A DNA stretch of 22,291 bases. It comes from Bacteroidota bacterium (GTDB lineage: Bacteria > Bacteroidota > Bacteroidia > Chitinophagales > Chitinophagaceae). The DNA lies in contig JAEZDR010000096.1 in NCBI GenBank assembly GCA_023433265.1, positions 1 through 22,291 on the forward strand. Reading direction: 5' to 3'. Below the pieces are notes generated by a model. That model did not search any database. It was not told the DNA's origin and saw only the letters and a list, made by a program, of their open reading frames with translations. Every line of letters starts with the position of its first letter. Positions within the stretch are counted from its first letter, which is position 1. This document shows positions 15,463 through 22,291 of the stretch, piece by piece. Position numbers and translations under genes: made by a program.

Positions 15463-15495
15463 TTTGCTAAAAAGCGCCTGCCTTAGCTATATTTA
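15463..15495 (+). promoter_or_regulatory. Promoter of the UMF1-type transporter
   Basis: TTTG (15463-15466), a 21-bp spacer and TATATTTA (15488-15495) match the Bacteroidota TTTG/TAnnTTTG layout with one mismatch in the -7 box. The start codon is 18 nt further on. Confidence 0.55.
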
Positions 15496-15513
15496 CCCTC
15501 ATAACAGCTTGCC

Positions 15514-16845
15514 ATGCAGAAGGCTTCCCCTAAGATTACCAGAGCCTGGTCCATGTACGATTGGGCAAACAGCGCCTATAATCTTGTTATTACCTCTACT
15601 ATTTTCCCGGCTTATTACGATGCGATTACTACGACGCAAAACAATGCAGGAGAACTGGTAAGCCACCAGGTTCGCTTTTTGGGGAGGACATTTGAAAGTG
15701 CAGCGCTATACAACTATGCTATAGCATTTGCTTATTTGATTATAGCGTGCATCTCTCCTATCCTGTCATCGATAGCGGACTACAGGGGTAATAAGAAACG
15801 CTTCATGCAGTTCTTTTGTTACCTGGGCTCTTTGGCTTGTTGTGCCTTGTACTTTTTTACGGCAGATACGTTGATGCTTGGAATAACCTGTGCAGTATTG
15901 GCCGCGATCGGGTATTGCGGAAGCATCGTTTTCTACAACTCTTACCTTCCGGAAATAGCACCCCCTCATGAAAGGGATAACGTAAGTGCACAGGGGTTTG
16001 CCTATGGCTATATAGGAAGTGTTTTGTTGCTGATCATCTGTTTCTTCTTTGTTTTAAAGCCAGGATGGTTTGGTATTACAGACTCCAGTTTTGCCCCGAG
16101 GCTATCTTTTTTATTAGTGGGTATATGGTGGATGGGGTTTGCCCAAATACCGTTCAGCCTGTTGCCAAAGGGAACCCCTGCAACGACAAGCCAGAACAAA
16201 AGCGTGCTAACAGGAGGTTTTGCAGAACTGCATAAGGTGTGGAAGCAGGTAACCCAGATGCCTGTACTGAGGAGATTCTTATATGCGTTTTTCTTTTATA
16301 GCATGGGGGTACAAACCGTAATGCTTGCGGCGACACTGTTCGGCAGCCAGGTACTTCAACTGGAAGCCAGCAAACTCATAGCCTGCATCCTGATTATTCA
16401 ACTTGTGGCCATTGCCGGAGCGTACCTTATGTCGCGGATGTCGGCAATATTTGGCAATTTCAGGGTACTGACTTTTGTTGTTGTTATTTGGATAGGAGTA
16501 TGCATTGCCGCTTATTACGTAACTACTGAAATACAGTTTTATGTTGTAGCAGCAGTGGTTGGATTGGTTATGGGAGGCATTCAATCGCTAAGCCGCTCGA
16601 CCTATTCCAAGATAATGCCCCCGACCCATGACACTACTTCATTCTTTAGCTTCTATGATGTGATGGAAAAAATGGCAATTGTGTTAGGCATGTTTAGCTT
16701 TGGTTTTATACAAGACCTTACAGGTAATATGCGCAACTCTATCTTTGCACTCATTGTATTTTTTGCGGTGGGTTTAATACTCCTGCTCACCCTCATTAAC
16801 AAATCGAGAAACCAAGCTGTAGCAATACCTGCTGAACAGCAATAA
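15514..16845 (+). CDS. UMF1/Atg22-like MFS transporter
   Basis: A 443-residue multi-pass inner-membrane transporter of the major facilitator superfamily, UMF1 family (related to the yeast vacuole effluxer Atg22). The family start RAWSMYDWANSAYNLVITSTIFPAYY is clear. IADYRGNKKRFM is the loop-type motif after the second segment. The C-terminal half has GLVMGGIQSLSRSTYSKIMPP, typical of the group. About 11-12 hydrophobic segments are visible. Substrates in bacteria are not established, although the yeast relative exports amino acids. The start ATG at 15514 is preceded by a plausible promoter. The MBL-fold gene follows 10 nt downstream and is probably co-transcribed. Confidence 0.9.
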   Translation: MQKASPKITRAWSMYDWANSAYNLVITSTIFPAYYDAITTTQNNAGELVSHQVRFLGRTFESAALYNYAIAFAYLIIACISPILSSIADYRGNKKRFMQFFCYLGSLACCALYFFTADTLMLGITCAVLAAIGYCGSIVFYNSYLPEIAPPHERDNVSAQGFAYGYIGSVLLLIICFFFVLKPGWFGITDSSFAPRLSFLLVGIWWMGFAQIPFSLLPKGTPATTSQNKSVLTGGFAELHKVWKQVTQMPVLRRFLYAFFFYSMGVQTVMLAATLFGSQVLQLEASKLIACILIIQLVAIAGAYLMSRMSAIFGNFRVLTFVVVIWIGVCIAAYYVTTEIQFYVVAAVVGLVMGGIQSLSRSTYSKIMPPTHDTTSFFSFYDVMEKMAIVLGMFSFGFIQDLTGNMRNSIFALIVFFAVGLILLLTLINKSRNQAVAIPAEQQ

Positions 16846-16855
16846 AAAGTTGGCA

Positions 16856-17695
16856 ATGAAACTCTACTCAATCGACACAGGCTATTTTAAACTTGACGGA
16901 GGCGCTATGTTTGGCGTGGTTCCTAAAAGTATCTGGAACAAATTGAACCCGGCTGATGAAAACAATCTCTGCACCTGGGCACTTCGCTGCCTCCTAATTG
17001 AGGACGGTAACAGGCTGATGCTGGTTGACAACGGCATTGGGGATAAACAAGACGAGAAGTTTTTTAAACATTATTACTTGCATGGCAGCGACAGCTTAAA
17101 TAGCTCGCTTGCGAAGCATGGTTTTAGTAAGGATGACATCACCGATGTTTTTCTTACACACCTGCATTTTGATCATTGCGGCGGAAGCATCGAAAGGCAA
17201 GGCGATAGATTAGTACCAGCATTTAAAAATGCAACGTACTGGAGCAATGAAAAGCATTGGAACTGGGCTACAAAACCTAATGACAGAGAGAAGGCTTCTT
17301 TTTTAAAGGAAAATATTCTACCGATACAGGAGAGTTACCAGTTGAAGTTTGTAATTCCGGAAGAGGGAACGATGCTTTACCCAAATATACACGTAGGTTT
17401 TGCTTACGGACATACGGACGCAATGATGCTTCCGTATATTACCTATAAAGGCAGGACTGTTGTGTACATGGCTGACTTACTACCTTCAGCAGCGCACCTA
17501 CCCCTGCCTTATGTAATGGGCTACGACATGTTTCCGCTTACCACTTTACAGGAGAAAAAGAAATTCATTCATAAGGCTTTCGAAAACGACTATGTCTTGT
17601 TTTTTGAACATGACAAGGATATAGAGTGTTGCACCCTGCAAGAGACCGAGAAGGGCATTAGGGTTAAGGAAACATTCAAGTTAGATGAGATATAG
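16856..17695 (+). CDS. MBL-fold metallo-hydrolase (lactonase-like)
   Basis: 279 residues from the ATG at 16856; an in-frame TTG two codons earlier is less likely. The zinc motif HLHFDH gives His102, His104, Asp106 and His107. GHTDAM supplies the third-site His, MADLLPS the bridging Asp and FFEHD the last His, so the dinuclear metal site is complete. The N-terminus MKLYSIDTGYFKLDGGAMFG resembles the AHL-lactonase/YtnP-type subgroup, which opens lactone rings, but other esters are possible. It has no signal peptide. It is 10 nt downstream of the UMF1 transporter, suggesting that transport and hydrolysis of a small molecule could be linked (inference). Confidence 0.88.
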   Translation: MKLYSIDTGYFKLDGGAMFGVVPKSIWNKLNPADENNLCTWALRCLLIEDGNRLMLVDNGIGDKQDEKFFKHYYLHGSDSLNSSLAKHGFSKDDITDVFLTHLHFDHCGGSIERQGDRLVPAFKNATYWSNEKHWNWATKPNDREKASFLKENILPIQESYQLKFVIPEEGTMLYPNIHVGFAYGHTDAMMLPYITYKGRTVVYMADLLPSAAHLPLPYVMGYDMFPLTTLQEKKKFIHKAFENDYVLFFEHDKDIECCTLQETEKGIRVKETFKLDEI

Positions 17696-17800
17696 GCCCA
17701 GACGATTCCAGAAGCGGCAGGAAGAAAACAGCAGGGACGACAAACGAGACTAAGAGAAACAACATCACCGATAGAATCGGAAACCTAGCTTGCTGCGGGG

Positions 17801-17848
17801 TACATTTGCAGGGCATAGATTTTCATCTATGTAATAAGAATACATTTG
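17801..17848 (+). promoter_or_regulatory. Two TACATTTG -7-like elements in a gene-free gap
   Basis: Perfect TAnnTTTG matches stand at 17801-17808 and 17841-17848, exactly 40 bp apart. Neither has a clear -33 TTTG. The first is followed after 5 nt by a 7-bp hairpin, where a transcript start would be expected. Neither precedes a protein gene on this strand. Confidence 0.4.
17814..17831 (+). other. Perfect 7-bp hairpin
   Basis: CATAGAT and ATCTATG pair around a TTTC loop. No T-tract follows, so it is not a terminator. Confidence 0.6.
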
Positions 17849-17863
17849 ATAGCGATGATGGTA

Positions 17864-17902
17864 GCATAAGCTATACGGGAACTTTTTATAGTATAGCTAT
17901 GC
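17864..17902 (+). other. 12-bp hairpin with a single bulge
   Basis: GCATAAGCTATAC pairs with GTATAGCTATGC; the eight inner pairs (AGCTATAC/GTATAGCT) are perfect and one A is bulged. The 14-nt loop contains TTTTTATA. It directly precedes the 11-bp array. Confidence 0.6.
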
Positions 17903-17907
17903 GATAG

Positions 17908-18006
17908 GAATAAGCTGAAGGTAAGCTAGAGGTAAGCTAAAGGTAAGATGAAGCCTAGCTTACACCAGCCGCAAACCAGCCGTAAACCTGCCGCAATCCT
18001 GGCAAA
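17908..18006. repeat. 11-bp tandem array C
   Basis: Nine units of 11 bp are in phase: GAATAAGCTGA, AGGTAAGCTAG, AGGTAAGCTAA, AGGTAAGATGA, AGCCTAGCTTA, CACCAGCCGCA, AACCAGCCGTA, AACCTGCCGCA and ATCCTGGCAAA. Two sub-families (AGGTAAGCTAR and AACCAGCCGYA) occupy the left and right parts, joined by an intermediate unit. It is the longest of the three arrays in the window. Confidence 0.8.
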
Positions 18007-18264
18007 ACTACCGTGAGCGTGATTTAGAGTGCTCCTCCCCTACCCTAGCAGGAGTTGGGCTATTAGGACGAAGTGCTTTTTATTCGGTTACCGACCAAGT
18101 GCCCCTACAAGGCACAAGGCATTTTTATATTGCCATTCTACCAAGCAAATACTTCTAACAGGGCACGACCGATCTGGCTGGGGTTGGCGTTTCTTTTCCG
18201 GAGAGGATGATAGACGATCAAAGGGATCTAACAGAATGGTTGGCGGGCGAAGAAAGGAACAAAC

Positions 18265-18296
18265 AAAGAGAGATGTTAGCACCTCTCTTTTTTATT
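18265..18296. terminator. Hairpin terminator, probably bidirectional
   Basis: AAAGAGAG and CTCTCTTT form an 8-bp stem with a 10-nt loop. On the plus strand TTTTTTATT follows; on the minus strand, downstream of the DUF3108 stop, the stem ends CTCTCTTTGTTTG. It lies between converging transcription. Confidence 0.8.
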
Positions 18297-19092
18297 ATCT
18301 CCAGCTTACCAGCGAGGTAAGCGGATGCCGCAGGTTGCGGTATTGCATCATATCAACTTTTACGGAGCCTACTACGATTGGGCTTTCGATCCTGATGGGG
18401 ATGTGGTTGTCATCATCCGTTACCCAAACCGTCATCTTTTCACCACCTTCAAAGATGGTTCCTTTAACCAAGAGGGGGCTAAACTTAATGGCCCTGAACT
18501 TACCATACTTGGTTTTGATAGTTTCTTTACCCAGATAACGGATATACATATTGTAAACGTTATTATCAAGGAACATGTTAAAAGGTATCTTATCGTCCTT
18601 CTTATACTTACTAAAATCGATGTTTCGTGCGTAGTAAATGGCGCTGAGCACATCCTGCACACAGTTAGGAACTTTATACACCCCGTTATTAGTGATAGCG
18701 GTATTGGTTTGCTGGTTGAATGTTACACTTTCATTGCTTTTGTAGCCACCCTCGTCTATGTTCCGGGAGAACTTATAGGGCTGCAGGGTAGCAGTGTCGA
18801 AGAAACTTTCATACCTATCGCGCACTTTGAATATCCAATCGTAACTAGAATTGGACGTACCTAAGCCCAATACATGATAAACAGGCTTATTGTTATACCT
18901 GGTAAGCGTGGTGGAAAACGATGCTGTTCCTGCGTTGACGTAAATACCCACTACGTTATAGAATACTGTGTAAGTAATTTGTTCGCCCGCTGAGAAGGCG
19001 CTGTTTCTAACCCCTCCACAGAAGTCATCTCCTGCCTGCAAAGGCATCCACAACAAAAGACCTGCTAATGCAACTATTAATTTCTGTTTCAT
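18295..19092 (-). CDS. Exported DUF3108 protein
   Basis: 265 residues beginning with a Sec signal peptide (MKQKLIVALAGLLLWMPLQA, likely cut before GDD), so the mature protein is periplasmic or surface exposed. The rest matches DUF3108: SAGEQITYTVFYNVVGIYVNAG near the N-terminus, DWIFKVRDRYESFFD, PYKFSRNIDEGGY, and a C-terminal MTVWVTDDDNHIPIRIES strand pair. The family has a beta-rich, lipid-carrier-like fold and no proven function. It has one cysteine in the mature N-terminus (DFCGG) and another in PNCVQD. The cysteine after the signal is not in a lipobox. Its ATG overlaps the stop of the upstream membrane protein (ATGA at 19089-19092), suggesting the two act together at the envelope. Confidence 0.88.
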   Translation of the reverse strand: MKQKLIVALAGLLLWMPLQAGDDFCGGVRNSAFSAGEQITYTVFYNVVGIYVNAGTASFSTTLTRYNNKPVYHVLGLGTSNSSYDWIFKVRDRYESFFDTATLQPYKFSRNIDEGGYKSNESVTFNQQTNTAITNNGVYKVPNCVQDVLSAIYYARNIDFSKYKKDDKIPFNMFLDNNVYNMYIRYLGKETIKTKYGKFRAIKFSPLLVKGTIFEGGEKMTVWVTDDDNHIPIRIESPIVVGSVKVDMMQYRNLRHPLTSLVSWR

Positions 19093-20096
19093 TTATTTCC
19101 AAATAGTTTAACTCCCAATACAAATAACGCACCTGCAATTGCCGGTATGATGATGTTTATGAGCCAGATACCCGCCGCGGTGGCTACAATTCCGACCACA
19201 TTGGTACTGATCATCCCAAAAAGCTGTAAGCTGACCTCTCCCCTCAATCCTATTTCTGCCACCGGCAAAGTAGGTACTACAGCTAACACAAGGAAAAGAA
19301 CTGTCACCATCCAGGAGGCAGCGAGCCAGGGTATTTCGACCTGGAAGAGCTGCATCAATAGTACGTATTGGACTACAAACACTAAGTACCGTAAAAATGA
19401 GAGTCTTAAAACTCTTGTTAATTCGGACGCAGTGAGGTCTTCTACATGCTCAATATAAAACTTGATTTTCTTAATCCATGCGAAATGCTCCAACCATTTG
19501 GTAATGCCGGAGATGCGATAATACACCAGTAGCAATACAACAGCCGCAACCCCCACCATGGCAATTCCCACGTTTATCCAGAATGGCGTAACAAAGCCAA
19601 AAGAAAAATGCTTCTCCAGTATGAAAGCTTTGAGGTAGATAAAACCCGCAATGCCGGTTACCAGGGTTATGATCAGCTGGCTGATGCTACCTACCACCGT
19701 TAACGCGATAGACCGCAACCTGTTTCCTTCCTCCATAAAAAGCATACGGCCAAGATACTCGCCCACCCGGTTAGGTATAAAAAGCGACAGCGAGAGACCC
19801 GTTAGAACAGCTTTATAGGCTTTCAGGAAAGAAATTCTTTGTATAGGCTTAACAAGTATCTGCCATTTCCGGCTCTCAAAGCCCCAGTTTACAAGACTTA
19901 AAGCCAGTACAGCATAGAACTTCCAAGCTTCCTTACCATATAAAGACCGCAGGATGACATTCCAGCTTTGCTGAAGATTTTCCTGGTGACGAATACGGTT
20001 GTATATGGAAAGGCTCAATAGAATGAATAACAGGGGTCCTACCACATAATTCAACACTATTTTGTTACGCTTGCTACTCAAACCCATTGCAGACAT
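19089..20096 (-). CDS. Lysylphosphatidylglycerol synthase TM-region (flippase-like) protein
   Basis: A 335-residue integral membrane protein with about eight hydrophobic segments, of the UPF0104/AglD/MprF-N family. Typical stretches are YKAVLTGLSLSLFIPNRVGEYLGRMLFM (about 88-115) and VVPTLPVAEIGLRGEVSL near residue 274. The catalytic aminoacyl-transfer domain of MprF is absent, so it is probably a lipid translocase or an accessory protein rather than a lysyl-PG synthase. The ATG at 20096 is used; a second in-frame ATG three codons later (20087) is equally possible. It is divergent from ruvC and overlaps the DUF3108 gene by 4 nt. Confidence 0.87.
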   Translation of the reverse strand: MSAMGLSSKRNKIVLNYVVGPLLFILLSLSIYNRIRHQENLQQSWNVILRSLYGKEAWKFYAVLALSLVNWGFESRKWQILVKPIQRISFLKAYKAVLTGLSLSLFIPNRVGEYLGRMLFMEEGNRLRSIALTVVGSISQLIITLVTGIAGFIYLKAFILEKHFSFGFVTPFWINVGIAMVGVAAVVLLLVYYRISGITKWLEHFAWIKKIKFYIEHVEDLTASELTRVLRLSFLRYLVFVVQYVLLMQLFQVEIPWLAASWMVTVLFLVLAVVPTLPVAEIGLRGEVSLQLFGMISTNVVGIVATAAGIWLINIIIPAIAGALFVLGVKLFGNK

Positions 20097-20210
20097 CGGC
20101 CGGTTGTATACTCATTAATTTGATTCAAACCTACGGGAAAACAAAGACTTATAGGTAATTGAATACAGATAATCGTTCGAATAGCATATTTGGGTACTTT
20201 CACCTCAGGA

Positions 20211-20765
20211 ATGGCAAGCCCACAAACGATATTAGGCATAGATCCGGGAACGCTTTTTATGGGGTTCTCCGTGATTGATGTAAAAGGCAGTAAACCTGTG
20301 CTAAGGACAATGGATGTTTTGAAACTAAGCGGGAAAAGTGACGTTTACGCAAGGCTGCAAACCATCCATTCTACCGTTTGCGAGGTTATCAGGCAATACA
20401 AACCGGATGCATTTGCTATTGAAGCCCCATTTTTTGGAAAGAACGTACAAAGCATGCTAAAGCTCGGGCGTGCACAGGGCGTGGCCATTGCGGCGGCCAT
20501 GCAAGCGGAACTAAGCGTTACCGAATATTCGCCTAAAAAGGTGAAAATGTCTATCACCGGTAATGGTAATGCGGACAAAGAGCAGGTATGGAAGATGTTG
20601 CAAAGAATTCTAAACATTGAAGAAAAGCCGCAGTACTTTGATGCTACCGACGCCCTTGCCGTAGCAATGTGCCACTATTACCAAAGTAAAAGTCCAATTA
20701 CAGCCGTAAAGGGAGTAAAAGGCTGGGAGGAGTTTATTGCGAAGAACCCGGAAAGGGTCAGGTAG
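20211..20765 (+). CDS. ruvC: Holliday junction resolvase RuvC
   Basis: 184 residues. The RNase H-fold endonuclease cuts Holliday junctions with RuvAB. All four acidic residues are present: Asp11 (ILGIDPGT), Glu71 (FAIEAPFFGKN), Asp144 and Asp147 (FDATDALAVAMCHYY). The DNA-contacting EYSPKKVKMSITGNGNADK segment is also intact. The ATG at 20211 is preferred to an in-frame TTG at 20190, since it places the first Asp near the N-terminus as in known RuvC, and a TACTTTCA element (20195-20202) lies between the two. ruvA and ruvB are not in the window. The divergent gap of about 115 bp to 20096 should hold both promoters. Confidence 0.95.
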   Translation: MASPQTILGIDPGTLFMGFSVIDVKGSKPVLRTMDVLKLSGKSDVYARLQTIHSTVCEVIRQYKPDAFAIEAPFFGKNVQSMLKLGRAQGVAIAAAMQAELSVTEYSPKKVKMSITGNGNADKEQVWKMLQRILNIEEKPQYFDATDALAVAMCHYYQSKSPITAVKGVKGWEEFIAKNPERVR

Positions 20766-20847
20766 TATTTCTAGTTTGTCTTCCTTCACAATTTGATCAA
20801 TAAGTTCCTGATTTTGACCGTGCCTTCTGGTTTCATAAAGATTAAAG

Positions 20848-22291
20848 CTACAAGGTATTCTCCTCTTCCTGCTTCTTAGAATGCCTGGATTTGACGGACA
20901 GAACTTCTCTCGCCCGCTCTAATGCGATATCAAAATCTTCTGTTACATAGCGCTTGCCTATCATAAACAATAATCGGGACTTTTGAAACTCTTCCAGCAC
21001 CTGCGGCTGAAGGCCACTCACGATCATCTGCATTTTGTCGTGTTTACACATGTGAAGCACGTCCTTTATTGTGTGGATACCTGTGGCATCAATAACCGGG
21101 ACATGTCGCATGCGTACAATTAATACTTTAGGCTTCTTTTCGATAATCTTAATAGCGTCCTTAAACTTATAAGCAGCACCAAAAAACAGGGGTCCTGTAA
21201 GTTCAAAGACCTCCACGCCCTTAGGGATATTATATGCAGATACAGGCTTATTATCTACTTCCCTATGTTGCTCCTGCAAGATGGAACTAACATTACTAAT
21301 CAAAATCATCCTGCGCATAAACAAGAAAGCAGCCAGCACCATACCTATTTCGATAGCGATAGTGAGATCGAAAAGCACCGTGAGTAAAAAAGTGGTGATA
21401 AGCACAGCAGCGTCGCTGCGACTGCCTTTTGCTATGTCGATGAAAGTTACATATTCGCTCATATTATAAGCGACGATAATCAGCACACCTGCGAGGCAAC
21501 TCATTGGAATTAGCACAGCCCATTTACCCACGGCCAGCATGATGATTAAAAGCGTTAAGGCGTGCACCATACCTGCCACCGGCGTCCGCCCGCCATTCTT
21601 TACGTTTGTAGCTGTGCGAGCTATTGCACCTGTGGCCGGGATACCTCCAAATAGCGCAGAAGCAATATTGGCTCCCCCCTGTGCCACAAGTTCCATGTTG
21701 CTTTTATGGTTACCGCCAATCATTCCATCGGCCACCACGGCCGAAAGCAGGCTCTCAATTGCACACAAAAGAGCAATCGTAAAAGCAGGTTGTACAAGGC
21801 TTTTAATAACCTGCCAGTCTACATCAGGCATTACAGGCGAAGGCAGCGAGGAAGGGATGGCACCGAAGCGTGACTCAATCGTTTCAACAGGCAGGTGGAA
21901 TGCCTGTACAACCACTGTAGACAAAATAATTGCTATTAGTGAACCGGGGACAACTCTTGTAATTCGGTGAGAAAATAAGATGATTAGTATTGTTGCAAGC
22001 CCAATAGCAACTGCGTACGGATTTACACTACTGAAATGCTGCAGGTAGCTAGTCCATTTATCTACGAAATCAGCGGGCACATCGCCCATTTGAAGACCGA
22101 AGAAGTCTTTAATCTCGGAAGAAAAAATAATAACGGCAATGCCGGTGGTAAAACCAACAATCAGCGGATGAGGGATAAACTTTATTACGCTCCCAAATCT
22201 TGCCAGTCCCATTATAATTAACATGAACCCGGCGATAAAGGTGGCTATGATAAGTCCATTGGTACCGTACTGCTGAACAATACCATAGACT
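20848..22291 (-). CDS. SulP-family anion permease with STAS domain, 5'-truncated
   Basis: 480 codons are visible; the frame is open to the window edge, so the N-terminal membrane segments are missing. The SulP core includes FIPHPLIVGFTTGIAVIIF, ESLLSAVVADGMIGG-type signature sequence (GNHKSNMELVAQGGANIASALFGGIPATGAIARTATN), and several further membrane helices. A C-terminal STAS domain begins near visible residue 354, with LTGPLFFGAA and VIDATGIHTIKD (site of possible regulatory phosphorylation at Thr). Members carry sulfate, bicarbonate or other anions; the substrate is not predictable. The internal ATG at 22224 is not the start. It is convergent with ruvC across 82 bp without a clear terminator. 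Confidence 0.93.
   Translation of the reverse strand, partial: VYGIVQQYGTNGLIIATFIAGFMLIIMGLARFGSVIKFIPHPLIVGFTTGIAVIIFSSEIKDFFGLQMGDVPADFVDKWTSYLQHFSSVNPYAVAIGLATILIILFSHRITRVVPGSLIAIILSTVVVQAFHLPVETIESRFGAIPSSLPSPVMPDVDWQVIKSLVQPAFTIALLCAIESLLSAVVADGMIGGNHKSNMELVAQGGANIASALFGGIPATGAIARTATNVKNGGRTPVAGMVHALTLLIIMLAVGKWAVLIPMSCLAGVLIIVAYNMSEYVTFIDIAKGSRSDAAVLITTFLLTVLFDLTIAIEIGMVLAAFLFMRRMILISNVSSILQEQHREVDNKPVSAYNIPKGVEVFELTGPLFFGAAYKFKDAIKIIEKKPKVLIVRMRHVPVIDATGIHTIKDVLHMCKHDKMQMIVSGLQPQVLEEFQKSRLLFMIGKRYVTEDFDIALERAREVLSVKSRHSKKQEEENTL

Larger units (their letters stand above)
17696..18294. other. Non-coding 600-bp gap between convergent genes
   Basis: I see no credible gene. A 169-codon plus-strand frame that starts here runs antisense through the DUF3108 gene and has no domain. 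In order, the gap contains: a CCGAT/ATCGG hairpin (17768-17780), TACATTTG at 17801, a hairpin at 17814-17831, a second TACATTTG at 17841, a long hairpin at 17864-17902, an 11-bp array at 17908-18006, a CTCCT/AGGAG-containing stretch near 18030-18060 and a terminator at 18265-18296. Confidence 0.6.

Noticed and set aside
7370..18006. 11-bp arrays as CRISPR arrays
   Set aside because: Units are contiguous, only 11 bp long and degenerate, with no spacers and no cas genes nearby.
18030..18062. Possible remnant of a dispersed CTCC/GGAG-type intergenic repeat
   Set aside because: CTCCT and AGGAG arms are visible but only one copy exists in the window, so a repeat family cannot be supported.
18029..18538. 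169-codon plus-strand open frame
   Set aside because: It runs antisense through the DUF3108 gene, has no domain, and its composition is unlike a protein; the minus-strand gene explains the region.

Overview
The window looks like chromosomal core sequence from a member of the Bacteroidota, most likely a Chitinophagales/Chitinophagaceae relative. The reasons are moderate GC content, few Shine-Dalgarno sequences, several upstream TAnnTTTG-type -7 promoter elements, and gene families typical of that group (DUF2520 Rossmann protein, HTTM protein, KGG stress peptide, UMF1 transporter, a TopIB/Ku/LigD block). No tRNA, rRNA, insertion sequence, phage gene or CRISPR array was seen. The species cannot be named from the sequence.

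Layout. Positions 1-630 hold the 3' part of an alpha/beta hydrolase. 947-2420 is a U32-family (TrhP-like) protein overlapping a single-cluster ferredoxin. 2502-4543 is a DUF2520 Rossmann protein coupled to an HTTM membrane protein. 4760-5243 holds two small hydrophilic proteins, one a KGG-motif stress peptide, each followed by a hairpin terminator. 5292-6599 (minus) is a type II NADH dehydrogenase, divergent from coaE (6700-7290). 7613-12132 is a tight operon for DNA end joining: DNA topoisomerase IB, Ku, a stand-alone LigD 3'-phosphoesterase and a LigD ligase-polymerase. 12261-13361 is an Ldh-family dehydrogenase. 13366-15393 (minus) holds a GtrA protein, a KdsC-like HAD phosphatase and a UbiA prenyltransferase. 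15514-17695 is a UMF1-type MFS transporter followed by an MBL-fold hydrolase. 18295-20096 (minus) is a LPG-synthase-type membrane protein coupled to an exported DUF3108 protein. 20211-20765 is ruvC. The minus strand from 20848 to the end is a SulP permease cut by the window edge.

How the genes work together. The strongest functional unit is the end-joining operon. Ku binds broken ends, the ligase-polymerase fills and seals them, and the phosphoesterase cleans 3' ends. TopIB is encoded just upstream on the same strand. With ruvC and the KGG peptide nearby, the window is rich in DNA-maintenance and stress functions, although most of these genes are ordinary chromosomal ones.

Most unusual observations. 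(1) Three long non-coding gaps each carry a degenerate tandem array with an 11-bp period, each with its own unit sequence. (2) The phosphoesterase/ligase junction contains an in-frame A AAA AAG heptamer inside an A9 run. It sits exactly where a -1 shift would fuse the two reading frames into a classical PE-Lig-Pol LigD of about 879 residues. (3) The 600-bp gap at 17696-18294 has -7-like elements, two strong hairpins, an 11-bp array and a terminator in order, which is a candidate non-coding RNA. (4) Several -7-like elements end only 4-6 nt before the start codon, suggesting leaderless transcripts.
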